Shown here: positions 23,920-34,482 of the stretch, piece after piece
How positions within the stretch are numbered: position 1 is the stretch's first letter
Layout: every line of letters begins with the position of its first letter
DNA from: Mycoplasma tullyi
GTDB taxonomy: Bacteria; Bacillota_I; Bacilli_A; Mycoplasmatales; Mycoplasmoidaceae
Assembly: GCF_014068355.1 (NCBI RefSeq)
Contig: NZ_CP059674.1
Location: 558,001-622,000 of the forward strand
Direction: 5' to 3'
DNA: 64,000 bases
Position numbers and translations under genes: made by a program
Notes under the pieces: model-generated
Told to the model about the DNA's origin: nothing
Seen by the model: only the letters and a program-made list of their open reading frames with translations
Database searches by the model: none

Positions 23920-24181
23920 AAAAATACATAAATTTTTTTTCGATTTTTCTTGTAAGAAAAATGGTTACTTACAAAACTTGTTAAAACCTTTTAAAATAAG
24001 GGTTTTGTTGAATTTTTAAGTAGCTAATTTTTTCAACATTTTTAAGGAAGTTTTTTATTATTTTTTCCTTATGGATTTTCTTATAGATTTTTGAAGCAAA
24101 AATTATGTAGTTTTTTTAACTAAAAATGAGTGAAAATTTAAGCCTAATTTTATAGGCATTTCTTGAATGGGATTTATAAAT

Positions 24182-24218
24182 AAAAAAATGATTACCTTAA
24201 TCAAGATAATCATTTTTT
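24182..24218. terminator. Terminator after the tail-anchored protein gene
   Basis: The arms AAAAAATGATTACCTT and AAGATAATCATTTTTT (one mismatch) around a 5-nt loop give T-runs on either strand. It lies 26 nt after the stop of the 24244-25752 gene on the minus strand. Confidence 0.75.
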
Positions 24219-24243
24219 CGATATGTAATTAAATATTTCTGAT

Positions 24244-25752
24244 CTATGCGAATCTAACAATGAGAGCTACTGTAATTGTTGCAATCGCTAAGATCACTAA
24301 AAGCGAAACAAGTAAGATTGATTTAGTAGAACCTTTTTTAGGACTGTTCTTTGTCTTTCTTGAATTAACAAGATCTTTTCTTGAGTCAACTGATCGACTA
24401 CGTCCTCTTGTCGTAGATGGATCAGATTCAGTTCTTGTGCCTACTGCTACTTGTTCATAATTAGTAGGATAAGATCTTGATTTAATTTGATTGTCTAGTT
24501 GTGCTTCTTTTTTAATCTGCTCATCGATTTGTTTGAAAACTGAAGATCTATTATCATTTCCATTCAGAACCATTTTTAGTTCATCAGAACCTGCAGGATC
24601 TTCCTTAGGTTCTACACTTTTCTTAACTTCTTGTTTATATGCAGCTTGCTTTAAAAAATTAGCAGTAGCTACATTACTATTACCAGTTTTGATGTAACGA
24701 TAAAGATTACTCTTATCACCATTAGTAATCTGATCGATATCAGATTCTATCTCTTGCATATTAACCGTCATCTTCTTAGGTGTAAGAGACGGATCATTTT
24801 CAAGAGAAAGTTGAATTTTTGAATCAGTTTCAATTAGATCATCATTATCATGTTGAAAACTACTATCTTTATCTAGTAGATCATCATCTCCTAAATAAAA
24901 GTCAATGGCAGTTGTTTTTTCAATCCTGTCATCACGATAATTGGGTTTAGTTATTACAAGCTCTTTATTATTAAATTCCTTAATAATAGAAGAAGCTTCA
25001 AAAATGTTGTTTTTATCAACTTGTTGACTAACTAAAGTATCAAGAGTTTTAGAATCAAAATCTAAATCGTGATCATTAAACGTGTGATCTCGTTTAATAG
25101 GATCAGATTGTGGAACTAAAGATCTATTCAACTTGTTACTCTCAAAATTAGTTGGTTCTAATTTAAACTCAACAGTTGTCAACTTTTCAAAATCAGTTTC
25201 ATGAACAACTTTCTTCTCATGAACTGGTTGATTTACCTTTTGAATTGACGATGGATTAAATGGTTGATTATTTCTAGAAAAATTAGGAACAGCTCTTTCA
25301 GATTGTGGAGAGAAATTGAAAATGTTATCTTTTTTAGGATCTATTTCAACTTCACGTTTAACAAGCGTTACATCGTGAACACTCATCGTATTAAACGTTC
25401 CAGTGTTTGGACTATATAGATCTGTAATATGTTCAATGCTTAAGTATTCTGTTGCAGTTTTACTATGTTTTTTATCAGGAACGATAATCTCAGATGGAAC
25501 ATTTAATAAATCTTCATCATCGTATTCTTCAGTTACTAAAACACGATCAGTTGAGTGAAGTGGTTCAGAATGTTCATTATTAAAAAATGAATCTTTATTA
25601 TAGCTTTCGCTAAAAGATCCATCTTTTGAATGTTCATCGTTTTTTTTGATATCTTCGTCACTTAAAATATCGTCTTCTTCGATCAAGAAGTCTTCAGTTC
25701 TATTGATTAATGCATCGCTAATTAAGCGACCTTTTTTCTTGTTATGATCCAT
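24244..25752 (-). CDS. Acidic tail-anchored protein of unknown function
   Basis: 502 aa, not recognised. It is hydrophilic, rich in Asp, Glu, Ser and Asn, and has no obvious folded domain. Residues about 478-500 form a single hydrophobic helix (SILLVSLLVILAIATITVALIV) preceded by a basic patch (NSRKTKNSPKKGSTK) and followed only by RFA. That pattern suggests a tail anchor with the whole protein in the cytoplasm. There is no signal peptide. It lies downstream of rny and recA. Low-complexity acidic proteins in this genus often belong to the terminal organelle/cytoskeleton, but nothing here proves that. Confidence 0.75.
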   Translation of the reverse strand: MDHNKKKGRLISDALINRTEDFLIEEDDILSDEDIKKNDEHSKDGSFSESYNKDSFFNNEHSEPLHSTDRVLVTEEYDDEDLLNVPSEIIVPDKKHSKTATEYLSIEHITDLYSPNTGTFNTMSVHDVTLVKREVEIDPKKDNIFNFSPQSERAVPNFSRNNQPFNPSSIQKVNQPVHEKKVVHETDFEKLTTVEFKLEPTNFESNKLNRSLVPQSDPIKRDHTFNDHDLDFDSKTLDTLVSQQVDKNNIFEASSIIKEFNNKELVITKPNYRDDRIEKTTAIDFYLGDDDLLDKDSSFQHDNDDLIETDSKIQLSLENDPSLTPKKMTVNMQEIESDIDQITNGDKSNLYRYIKTGNSNVATANFLKQAAYKQEVKKSVEPKEDPAGSDELKMVLNGNDNRSSVFKQIDEQIKKEAQLDNQIKSRSYPTNYEQVAVGTRTESDPSTTRGRSRSVDSRKDLVNSRKTKNSPKKGSTKSILLVSLLVILAIATITVALIVRFA

Positions 25753-25815
25753 AAAACATTAACAAGATTATAATATTTCAAAGAAATTTATCACCCTGTA
25801 AATACTAGGGGTTTT

Positions 25816-27603
25816 CTAGACATCTTCATCAATAAATTCTACCGTGCTTAGATCTTCATCATCAGCTGATTCAGCGTTATCTTCTGAATATGTTTTTGTA
25901 GCATTTTTAGCATAAGCGATAGCATTTGTTGTTTCGCTTCTAGTGATATTTTGAACGTAAGTGATTGTGATTGGGTATTTCGACAGTTCTTTATCAGATT
26001 CGATATCCTTTTTAAGATCAATAGTTAATTGTGTGTATTCACTTTCACTTATATCTGGATTGATCATTAGATTAATGTTATAACCAGCTTTTAAGATCTT
26101 ATAAGTTGTAATGATCTTTTCATCGATGTATTTAGTTAAAATGCTATCGATTGTATCCAAACGTTTTTCGATATCATTTTCTTTAACAAATCTTACACCA
26201 GGTCTAGCAGCTGATAAGAAATCAGCAATTTTCGTTATTTTTGCGTAGAAATTCTTAGATTTTTCATAAATCTTTTTTCTGCCATGGTGACAGTTGATTG
26301 CATCAATAATGTCAATATCAAACTTATAATGTTGAGCTATTGCCACACCAGCACTAACATGGTCATTAGCTGCAAATTTAAGATTTTTCCATTTATATTT
26401 ACCTTCACTACTAACACTTTCTTTATCGATTGCCTTACCAATATCATGAAGTAAAGCACAAACTATTGCTTTTTCTTTATTTAAGCTAAGTTGATCAGCT
26501 ATACTTCCCGCAATCTGAGCAGCTTCAATTGAATGAGTTAAAACGTTTTGAGTATAAGAACCTCTGAATTTTAAACGACCAATGAATTCGCAAATTTCTT
26601 TATTAGGAATCAGAGCAGATTCATATAAGCCTAATTGTCTAAGAGTTTCTTCACCAATTCTTTTAGCTTCTGCTGTGAATTCATTTAATGATTCATATCA
26701 ACTCTTCTTAATTAATTTTTCATCTAAAACATGGGTGCCACGTTCATTCACAGCTTCAACAATCTTATTCATTGCGTTGTAGGCAACTTCTAGTTTGATC
26801 GTATTAAATGAAGAAACTTTGATTCTAGACAATTCAGGTTGAATGATAATCTCTACATTGAATAATCTTTCAATGTATTCTTTGGTTTTTGCTTCTTTAC
26901 CAATTAGTTTGCCAAAAAAATCATCAGAAGTTTTTTTAGTTTTTCTTGCATCAGAATCGACATGTTCATAATTAATAGTCCTAACTGTGTTCATTCTCAC
27001 AGTATCAGTCAATAAAGACATATCGCTCATTGCATTGATAAGAATTTTGTTAGATTCGTTTTTAAGCGCTATCTTCTTATCATTAGCAATTTTCTCTTCT
27101 TCTTTAATCATCTTATCGAGATCATTTCTTACATAACCTCGATATTCTTCTAGAAGTCTTTTTCTAGCTTCTTCGTGAGTTAAGTTCATCTCTTTTAATA
27201 ATGCAATCTTCTCTTCAACTTTTTTTGCATATAGCTTTTCTTTAAGCTCTTCATTCTCTTTTTTCTTTTCGATGATTTCGTTAGATAACAATCTTCTTTT
27301 GTCTTCTAACAAAATCTTATCGCTTAACACAGCGATAAAGAAATTTCGAATTTCTTTAAGATCTTTTTTAGTAAAAACTTTGAAGTTGCTTTGAAACAAA
27401 TAATGCTCATTTAGTTTTTCTTCAAGCTCTTCTTGTTTATTAATCCTTAGAATTTCTTGTTCAAGTTCACGTTGATATGTTTCAGTTTGTTTAAAAAATC
27501 TGAATTCATATAGCTTAAGTAAGATGAAAGCAAAAATTAAAACTGTTAACGCGGTCAATAAGCCCACGATCAGATACATTAATAAAATAGAGACGGTTAT
27601 CAT
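25816..27603 (-). CDS. rny: Ribonuclease Y
   Basis: Membrane-anchored endoribonuclease that initiates mRNA decay. 595 aa with UGA as Trp (KKSWYESL). An N-terminal membrane helix is at about 5-30, then a long charged coiled coil (35-200). A KH domain (GKLIGKEAKTKEYIERLF, about 230-290) and an HD domain with catalytic HDIGKA near 385 follow, then a C-terminal domain. This is the standard order. It starts 25 nt after recA; together with RNase R it covers mRNA turnover. Confidence 0.93.
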
Positions 27604-27628
27604 ATACCTAATATTATATTATTAGGCG

Positions 27629-28684
27629 TTATTGGGTATCTTTTAATTTATTTAAAACTTCGGTTTTGATTAGTTTGTATAACTCTTCTGATTCACCTAA
27701 TTTAGCTACTAAATTCGCTTTACCTTGAGCGATTTTTTCTTTTTGATATGAGAATCAACTGCCTGATTGTTCAATGATTTGGTAATCGATTGCTAAATCG
27801 ATAATTTCATTAACTTCACTAATTCCAGATTTGAAATAAAAGTCAATATAAGTTGTAGCCATTGGGCTTGAAAGTTTATTTTTAGTAATTGTTGCTTTTG
27901 ACTTAATTCCAATTGCATTATTAGAAGCATCTTTAATGATTTCAGTTCTTCTTAGTTCTAGTCTCGTTGATGAATAGAACTTAAGCGCTTTTCCACCGGT
28001 TGTAACTTCAGGGTTACCAAAGACAATGCCAACCTTTTCACGTAATTGGTTAATGAAAATAACTGATACGTTATGTTTAGCTAATAATGGCTGAATTCTA
28101 GAAAGACCTCTAGACATCATTCTTGCATGTGTCCCCATTGTTTGATCTTCCATTTTTCCTTCTATTTCAACTTTAGGTACTAAAGCTGCTACTGAGTCAA
28201 CAACAATCAAATCAATTAATTCAGTTTTAATTAAAGATTTAATAATCTCAAAACCTTGTTCGCCATAATCAGGTCTAGCAATGATTAGTTTTGTTAAATC
28301 TATCCCTAAACGTTTTGCATATCTTAAATCTAGTGCATGTTCAGCATCAATAAAAGCAACACGCATGTCTTTATCAATAGCTTGTTTGATTGTTGATAGA
28401 GCTAAAGTGGTTTTACCGCATGATTCGTTTCCATAAATTTCTACGATTCTTCCTTTTATAAAACCATTTGTACCTAGTGCATGATCTAACTTAATACTTC
28501 CTGTAGAGATTGCTTCTAGATCTTTTAAATCATCTTTTTCATTCAAATATATGTTAGTTTTACCGAACTTTTGTTGCAATAACTTTAACACGTCATCATT
28601 AGTTACATCTGTAATTCTGTCAGTAGTTCTTTTATTAGTTTTAATGATATTCATAATTTTGTCGTAATTCTTTTTATTAAACAT
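27629..28684 (-). CDS. recA: Recombinase RecA
   Basis: Strand-exchange ATPase. 351 aa. Walker A GNESCGKTT is at 85-93 (usual Ser replaced by Cys), and Walker B LIVVDSVAALVP and loop 2 (FINQLREKVGIVFGNPEVTTGG) are present. The last helix includes a UGA Trp (GSWFSYQ). The ATG at 28684 gives a short basic N-terminal extension; an internal ATG (28654) is the alternative. RecA is relevant to recombination between repeats such as the hsdS arms and EAGR modules. Confidence 0.95.
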
Positions 28685-29383
28685 ATGTAGAAAGTAACTT
28701 GCTGGAAGAAAAAATTTTTTTGAATGTAACTGCGTTAAGAAAGAAGACGATCTTAAAAGTTATTAAGTTTCTATATTTAACTTTATTGGCGTCGGGTTAT
28801 TAAGACCTCTAATTAAATCATTATTGGTCTTAATAAATTCATAATCATTTTATAAATTTCAAAAGAATAAACGGTAAAATGTTGAAAATTGACAGGTGAT
28901 ATTTTTAGACTTATTTGTATTAGTCCTACTGAATTTCCAGCGACCTTTCTATACTTGTTCCGAGCTCTTAGATACAATTTTTAGATGAAGAAAATAAGAC
29001 AAAACAGTCATGTAAAAAATATCGTTTTTACCGTGTTTTTTGAAAATTTATATTTTTATAAAATCTTTTCACTTTGATTGTATGCTATATTTATTTCAGT
29101 TATTAATTAGCAAAATAACGCTTTAGTGAATAACAAGTTGATATACCGTTTTTCGATATAGAGATTTATATAATGCAGATTTATATAAGCGGTAATTTTT
29201 GATCAGGAAACAAAAGTATAATCAACTTTTCTTTAACTCGTCAACCTAACAATAACTAAATTTGCATTTTTCTAAAATAACTATAAAAACGTAAAGCGAT
29301 ATTTTTTACTAGAGTCACAAGAATTAACTAAATAATTTTTTTACTCTTAGTAATTAAATTAAAAAACAAACATTCACATCAAT
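28685..29383. other. Gene-free stretch of about 700 bp between recA and msrB
   Basis: No convincing gene on either strand. The longest frame with an ATG is 41 codons on the plus strand (28985-29110, MKKIRQNSHVKNIVF...), with one UGA and no ribosome site. No tRNA or strong hairpin is seen. Short imperfect repeats occur (GATATA near 29140-29160; ATTTATATAA at about 29163 and 29180). It may be a remnant of a lost gene or an RNA I cannot recognise. Confidence 0.5.
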
Positions 29384-29417
29384 AAAAAAAGATCCAAACA
29401 CTTGGATCATTTTTTTA
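29384..29417 (-). terminator. Terminator after msrB
   Basis: The GATCCAA / TTGGATC stem with an ACAC loop is flanked by A7 and T7, so it can work on both strands. It lies 15 nt after the msrB stop. Confidence 0.85.
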
Positions 29418-29431
29418 TATTTATCAGAAGC

Positions 29432-29893
29432 CTAATGACTTAATTCTTTATCTAAAATTTCAATGAACTCTTCGTATCCTGCTTGCTTTAGCTCTTCATA
29501 AGGAATGAATTTTAATGAAGCCGAGTTAATGCAGTATCTTAAACCACCCTTATCTCTTGGACCATCAGTAAATACGTGACCTAGGTGACTATCAGAGTTT
29601 TTTGCACGAACTTCAACTCTAACCATATTATGTGATAAGTCTTGAACTTCGTTAATTAATGATTTAGCAATCGGACGAGAAAATGCAGGTCAGCCACAAC
29701 CTGAATCATATTTGTCAGTTGATAAGAATAGTGGCTCACCACTTGTAATATCTACATAGATCCCTTTTTTAAAGTTTTGATCATACTCGTTAGTATAAGG
29801 ACGTTCAGTAGCGGCATTTTGAGTCACGTCAAATTGTAATGGCGTTAATTCTTGCTTAAGAACTTCAATTGACTTCTTTTCGTATTTTTTCAT
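29432..29893 (-). CDS. msrB: Peptide methionine-R-sulfoxide reductase MsrB
   Basis: Repairs oxidised methionine (R-sulfoxide). 153 aa, with a UGA Trp in GCGWPAFSRP. The catalytic motif [14 protein letters not shown] carries the active Cys, and [10 protein letters not shown] is the conserved substrate loop. The zinc-binding CxxC pairs of some MsrB proteins are absent, so this is the zinc-free form. It is transcribed alone between terminators. Confidence 0.93.
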
Positions 29894-29920
29894 ATTGTTT
29901 TTATTACAGGTTTGATTATG

Positions 29921-29969
29921 AAATAAAAAAAATTAATCTTTGAAACAATACTTTGTTCAAAGATTAATT
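29921..29969 (-). terminator. Terminator of the groESL transcript
   Basis: The AATTAATCTTTGA... / ...TCAAAGATTAATT hairpin (29931-29969) is followed on the minus strand by a T-run (complement of 29921-29930). It lies 29 nt after the groEL stop. Confidence 0.8.
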
Positions 29970-29997
29970 CGAATCTTATAGGGTTAATTATTGATGA

Positions 29998-31602
29998 TTA
30001 TAGGTGATTCAAGCTTGGCTTTTCATCTTTAGATTCATCATTGATTGCTACTTCAGTAGTAATTAATAATGCAGCTACCGAACAAGCTTTTTCTAATGCA
30101 GTTTTTGTTACTTTAGTTGGATCAATAATTCCGTTATTGATCATATTAACAAATTCATTAGTTTCAGCGTTATATCCATAACCTGATTGTTTGCTATTAA
30201 TGATGTTGTTAATAATTTTTGAGCTATTTTGCCCTGCATTTTCAATAATTTGGCGTGCAGGAGCTGTTAATGAAGATCTAACAATTTCATAACCTAAAGC
30301 GATTTCAGAATTAGATTCTTTAACTTGTTTTAATACTTCAATGGCATTCATTAATGCAATTCCACCACCTGCAACGATACCTTCTTCAACTGCAGCTTTA
30401 GTTGAGTTTAGTGCATCTTCAATTCTAAGTTTTAGTTCTTTTTGAGCAACTTCAGTAGCACCACCTACGTGAATTACTGCTACACCGTTTGATAAGTTAG
30501 CAATTCTTTTAGTAATTCTTTCTTTGTCATACTTAGAAGTTAAATTAGCTGATTTAGCTTTTAAGTTATTTAAGTATTTAGCTAAAACATCCTTACTGCA
30601 AGCACCGTTAATTACAGTTGTTTTATCTTTAGAGATAATTACTTTTTCTGCAGTTCCTAATTTGTTTAATTCAAGATCTTTGAATTCAATTCCAGCAGTA
30701 CTATCAACTAAAACTGTATTAACACTGATAGCTAAATCTTCTAAGGTGTTTTTTTGTGCTTCACCAAATTCTGTACATTTAACACTAGTTACATTTAGTG
30801 TTCCGCGTAATTTGTTAATTGCTAAAGCAGTTACTACATCTTCAGCAATATCACTAGCAACAATTAATAATGGAGAAGAAGATTCAACACTAGCTTCAAG
30901 TAAAGGTAAGATTTCTTTAACAGTATTAATCTTATTAAGTGAAACTAAGATTCTTGGATTAGCTAATTCACTTAACATTTTTTCAGAATCAGTCACCATA
31001 TATGGTGAAGAATATCCACCCTTGAATTCTAATCCATCAGTTGTATCTAGAGTTGTATCAAATGATTTGGCATCATCGATTGAGATTACCCCGCTTGGAC
31101 CAACGATATCCATTGCTTTAGCAATCAATTCACCAATGAATTTTGAACCAGATGAAATTGCACCAACTTGAGTGATTTCATCGATTGATTTAATTGGTTT
31201 TGAAACACTCGTTAAGTATTCTGATACTAATTTAGCAGCATTTTCAATCCCGATTCTTAAATTAACGGGATTAGTACCATTATTAATTGCTTCAATTGCT
31301 TTATTAACAATTTCGTGAGTTAAGATGGTCGCTGTTGTTGTCCCATCACCTGCAATATCATTAGTTGAAATTGCAGCTTCAGCAATCAACTTAGCTCCCA
31401 TATTTTCAACTGGGTCGTCTAATTCGATTTCTCTAGCTATCGTTACCCCATCATTAACAATTAAAGGAGCACCGTATTTTTTTTCAATTAAAGCATTTCT
31501 TCCTTTAGGACCAGCTGTAATTTTTACAGCTCTTGCTAACTTATTAATTCCTTCTAGTAACTTAGCTCGTGCTTGTTGTTCAAATGTTAGTTCTTTTGCC
31601 AT
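29998..31602 (-). CDS. groL: Chaperonin GroEL (60 kDa)
   Basis: 534 aa, somewhat shorter than the usual ~545. The ATP-binding GPKGRNALIEKKYGAP and GDGTTTATILTHEIV are present, as is EEGIVAGGGIALMNA in the equatorial domain. The C-terminus ends DEKPSLNHL without the Gly-Gly-Met tail. Its ATG overlaps the groES stop by 1 nt (TAATG). Many mycoplasmas lack GroESL, so its presence supports the pneumoniae group. Confidence 0.96.
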   Translation of the reverse strand: MAKELTFEQQARAKLLEGINKLARAVKITAGPKGRNALIEKKYGAPLIVNDGVTIAREIELDDPVENMGAKLIAEAAISTNDIAGDGTTTATILTHEIVNKAIEAINNGTNPVNLRIGIENAAKLVSEYLTSVSKPIKSIDEITQVGAISSGSKFIGELIAKAMDIVGPSGVISIDDAKSFDTTLDTTDGLEFKGGYSSPYMVTDSEKMLSELANPRILVSLNKINTVKEILPLLEASVESSSPLLIVASDIAEDVVTALAINKLRGTLNVTSVKCTEFGEAQKNTLEDLAISVNTVLVDSTAGIEFKDLELNKLGTAEKVIISKDKTTVINGACSKDVLAKYLNNLKAKSANLTSKYDKERITKRIANLSNGVAVIHVGGATEVAQKELKLRIEDALNSTKAAVEEGIVAGGGIALMNAIEVLKQVKESNSEIALGYEIVRSSLTAPARQIIENAGQNSSKIINNIINSKQSGYGYNAETNEFVNMINNGIIDPTKVTKTALEKACSVAALLITTEVAINDESKDEKPSLNHL

Positions 31603-31895
31603 TATCTAATTACTCCAATGATTTCTTCATAACTTAAGATCTTATAAGTCTTATCATTAACTACGATCTCAGTCCCTGAGTATTCTTTAAAATAAACTTG
31701 ATCATTTATGTTGATTTGATAATCAACTTTTTGTTGTTTAGCATAGATCATCCCATCACCTAAAGCAATCACTAAACCTTTGGTTGATGTTGCTTTATCA
31801 GATTTTTCAATGCTGGTAATGATTCCTGATTTTGAAGTTTTTTCTTCAGATAAAACTTCTACTAAAACATTATCGTGTAGTGGTTTAATATTCAT
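31602..31895 (-). CDS. groS: Co-chaperonin GroES
   Basis: 97 aa, normal length. It starts MNIKPLHDNVLVEVL and has the mobile loop (EEKTSKSGIITS) and the C-terminal IVNDKTYKILSYEEIIGVI strand. It is only 16 nt downstream of pyk and has no CIRCE operator upstream, so it appears to be read through from the pfkA-pyk transcript or from a promoter inside pyk. Confidence 0.94.
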   Translation of the reverse strand: MNIKPLHDNVLVEVLSEEKTSKSGIITSIEKSDKATSTKGLVIALGDGMIYAKQQKVDYQININDQVYFKEYSGTEIVVNDKTYKILSYEEIIGVIR

Positions 31896-31911
31896 ATAAA
31901 TTATTAGTTTC

Positions 31912-33438
31912 CTATTTTAATAAGACAAAGTTAGTCTTGTTGTCTGGTTTAATTTCAAATAGTTCTGAATAGTGTAAGATTGCTTTTTTAGCAACTAATT
32001 GGTGATTGTTGATTGCTTCAGAAAGATTATCCACTTTATAAGTAAACACACCATAATCAACACCGTGACCTGTGTAGACATTTTGATCATCAGTAACAAT
32101 AATTACACTAGCAGCTAATTTAGCGTTTGATAAAGCAAAGATTTCATCACGGTTATTAGTAAAGTGCACTAAGAAGTGAGTTGAGAATTCTTCGTTGTCA
32201 ATCTCACGGTTTGGACAGATCTTTTTAGCGATCTCAAGTACTCTTTCACCAAAAGCGGTGTGACATACATCTGTCATTGGGAAGTAGTGAGTAATTGCAC
32301 GTTTGTAGTCAAACAATAGTTCAGATTGTTTGTTAATCTTTTTCATTGTTTCAACAGCAATAATTGGATACATCCCATTAGCAGTTTCACCTGATAACAT
32401 TGTTGCATCACATCCACGTTCAACAGCAAAGAAAACATCAGTAACTTCAGCACGAGTAGGTTGCACGTTTTTTTCAAGTGAATCTAGCATTTGAGTAGCT
32501 ACAATTACACGTTTATTTTTAAATCGACAAGCTTTGATGATGTATTTTTCTCAATAAGGAACTTCGTAATAAGGGATTTCTAAACCAAGATCACCTCTTG
32601 CTACCATGATTCCATCACTTACATCAATGATTTCATCAAGGTTTTTGATTGCGTGACGAGTTTCAACTTTAGCAATCACTTGAACGTGTTCCATACCGTA
32701 TTGTTTTAAGATTGCTTTAATTTCATAAACATCATCTGCACTATTAACAAATGATGCAGCAATATAATCAACTTTATTCTTTAATCCAAAAGTGATATCG
32801 TTGTAATCTTTTTGTGATAAGAATGGAATTGAATATTGTGCATTTGGTAAGTTAATACGTTTTTTAGTGATGATCTTATGTTCGTTTTTAGCAATTGCTC
32901 GAATAAATGAAAAATCTTCGGCAATCTCAATTACTTGTAAAGTTAATTTTCCATCATCTACTAAAACAGTTGAACCTAAAGAAACATCTTTAGCCATGTT
33001 GTATTTTTTAGATGAATCTGAAACTGAGAATTCAGTAGCATCACCAACGATTTCACGGTTAGTATAAATCTTTACGATCTGATCTTTTTTAACAACGTTG
33101 TTCGTATCACTGATCTGATTTAATCTGATCTCAGGACCGTTGGTATCAAGCATAATTGAGATTGGCAGATTTAATTCATTAGCCACACTTCTAGCTAGAA
33201 TCATTCTAACTGCTTGTTCTTCTTGATTTCCGTGAGAAAAGTTTAATCTTACAACACTTACACCGTTTAAAAATAATTGTTTTAAGTTTTCTTTAGCTTT
33301 TTGGACGATCTCTTGTTTAGTAGGATCTTCTAGATCGGCTAAACTAAAAAGTTTATAAGTAATTGAAGGACCACAAGTGGCTACTATCTTTGTCTTTTTT
33401 AAAAAGTTTAAATCAAAATCTTTATGTTTCTTATTCAT
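31912..33438 (-). CDS. pyk: Pyruvate kinase
   Basis: Phosphoenolpyruvate + ADP to pyruvate + ATP, the last step of glycolysis. 508 aa with UGA as Trp (YWEKYIIKACR). Visible are VRLNFSHGNQEE, DTNGPEIRL and MVARGDLGLEIP (catalytic domain), plus QMLDSLEKNVQPTRAEVTDV and MLSGETANGMYP, then an allosteric-type C-terminal domain. It follows pfkA by 8 nt, a pairing also found in M. pneumoniae. Confidence 0.96.
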
Positions 33439-33446
33439 ATTTATTA

Positions 33447-34445
33447 TTAAAAACCACCGTTTATTCTATTGCTCAAATTAATTAATTTGATTCTTGAAGG
33501 ATTGCGTTTATTTAGTGCTTCTTGGAAATTGTAAGTAACAATTTCATCACCACTTAAACCTAAAACAACGCCGTATGTTTGATCATTGATACATTCAAAC
33601 GCTTTGATTGCAAATTTTATTGCAAGGATACGTTCCATTGGTGTTGGAACTTGACCACGTTGACCATAGGTTAGGATATTTACATTAGTTTTAATTCCTA
33701 ATTGGTCATTAATTTGTTGGGCAATTGTTTTTAAACTATCACGACCATCTTCACCATAGATATGTTCACAAACAATTACAGTAAACGTACGTTTGTGATC
33801 TTGTAACATTCTTTTAGCTGCAAGATCAACAATCTCCTGGGTTGATTTAATGTTTTCTGGGGTGATTACTAAATCAGCTTTGGTTGCTATTGCAGCATAC
33901 ACAGCTAAATCACCACAATGTCGACCCATCACTTCAGAGATCGATACGCGGTTGTGTGAAACACTAGTTGAGATAATCTCTTGGATTGTTCTTGTAATAT
34001 GTTCTAGTGCTGAATAAAAACCAATCGTGTAATCTGATGATGAAACGTCGTTGTCAATCGTTCCAGGCATCGCAATTACATTGATTCCCATCTCAGATAA
34101 CAATTTTGCACCCTGATATGAACCATCACCACCGATCACGACTAAAGTGTCAATCTTTTTAGCTTTAAGATTGCTTACGGCTTTTTTTCTTACTTCAAGA
34201 TCTTTGAATTCAACTAATCTTGCTGAATAAATAAAAGTACCCGAATCAAAGAAGTGATCAATCACTTCTTGTTGGTTAGCTAGAACGATCTGATCTTCAA
34301 CTAATCCCTTATAACCTTCATAAACTAGATAAGGTTGGATATTATTAATGATTGCTTGTTGCACTAAACCATAGATTGCTGGATTCATTCCTGGAGAGTC
34401 TCCTCCAGAAGTTAAGATCGCGATTCGCTTTGTTTGAATGGCCAT
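33447..34445 (-). CDS. pfkA: 6-phosphofructokinase
   Basis: Committed step of glycolysis (fructose-6-P to fructose-1,6-bisP). 332 aa. It contains AILTSGGDSPGMNPA (ATP site), VIGGDGSYQGAKLL, the catalytic MPGTIDNDVSSSDYTIG and VSEVMGRH-type SISEVMGRHCGDLA. It is the first gene of pfkA-pyk(-groESL). Confidence 0.96.
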   Translation of the reverse strand: MAIQTKRIAILTSGGDSPGMNPAIYGLVQQAIINNIQPYLVYEGYKGLVEDQIVLANQQEVIDHFFDSGTFIYSARLVEFKDLEVRKKAVSNLKAKKIDTLVVIGGDGSYQGAKLLSEMGINVIAMPGTIDNDVSSSDYTIGFYSALEHITRTIQEIISTSVSHNRVSISEVMGRHCGDLAVYAAIATKADLVITPENIKSTQEIVDLAAKRMLQDHKRTFTVIVCEHIYGEDGRDSLKTIAQQINDQLGIKTNVNILTYGQRGQVPTPMERILAIKFAIKAFECINDQTYGVVLGLSGDEIVTYNFQEALNKRNPSRIKLINLSNRINGGF

Positions 34446-34482
34446 ATATAAATGTTTTTAACCCTTATAAAATTATAATAAA

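Noticed and set aside
28985-29110. 41-codon ORF in the recA-msrB gap
   Set aside because: No ribosome site, no recognisable motif and biased composition; listed only inside the gap entry.
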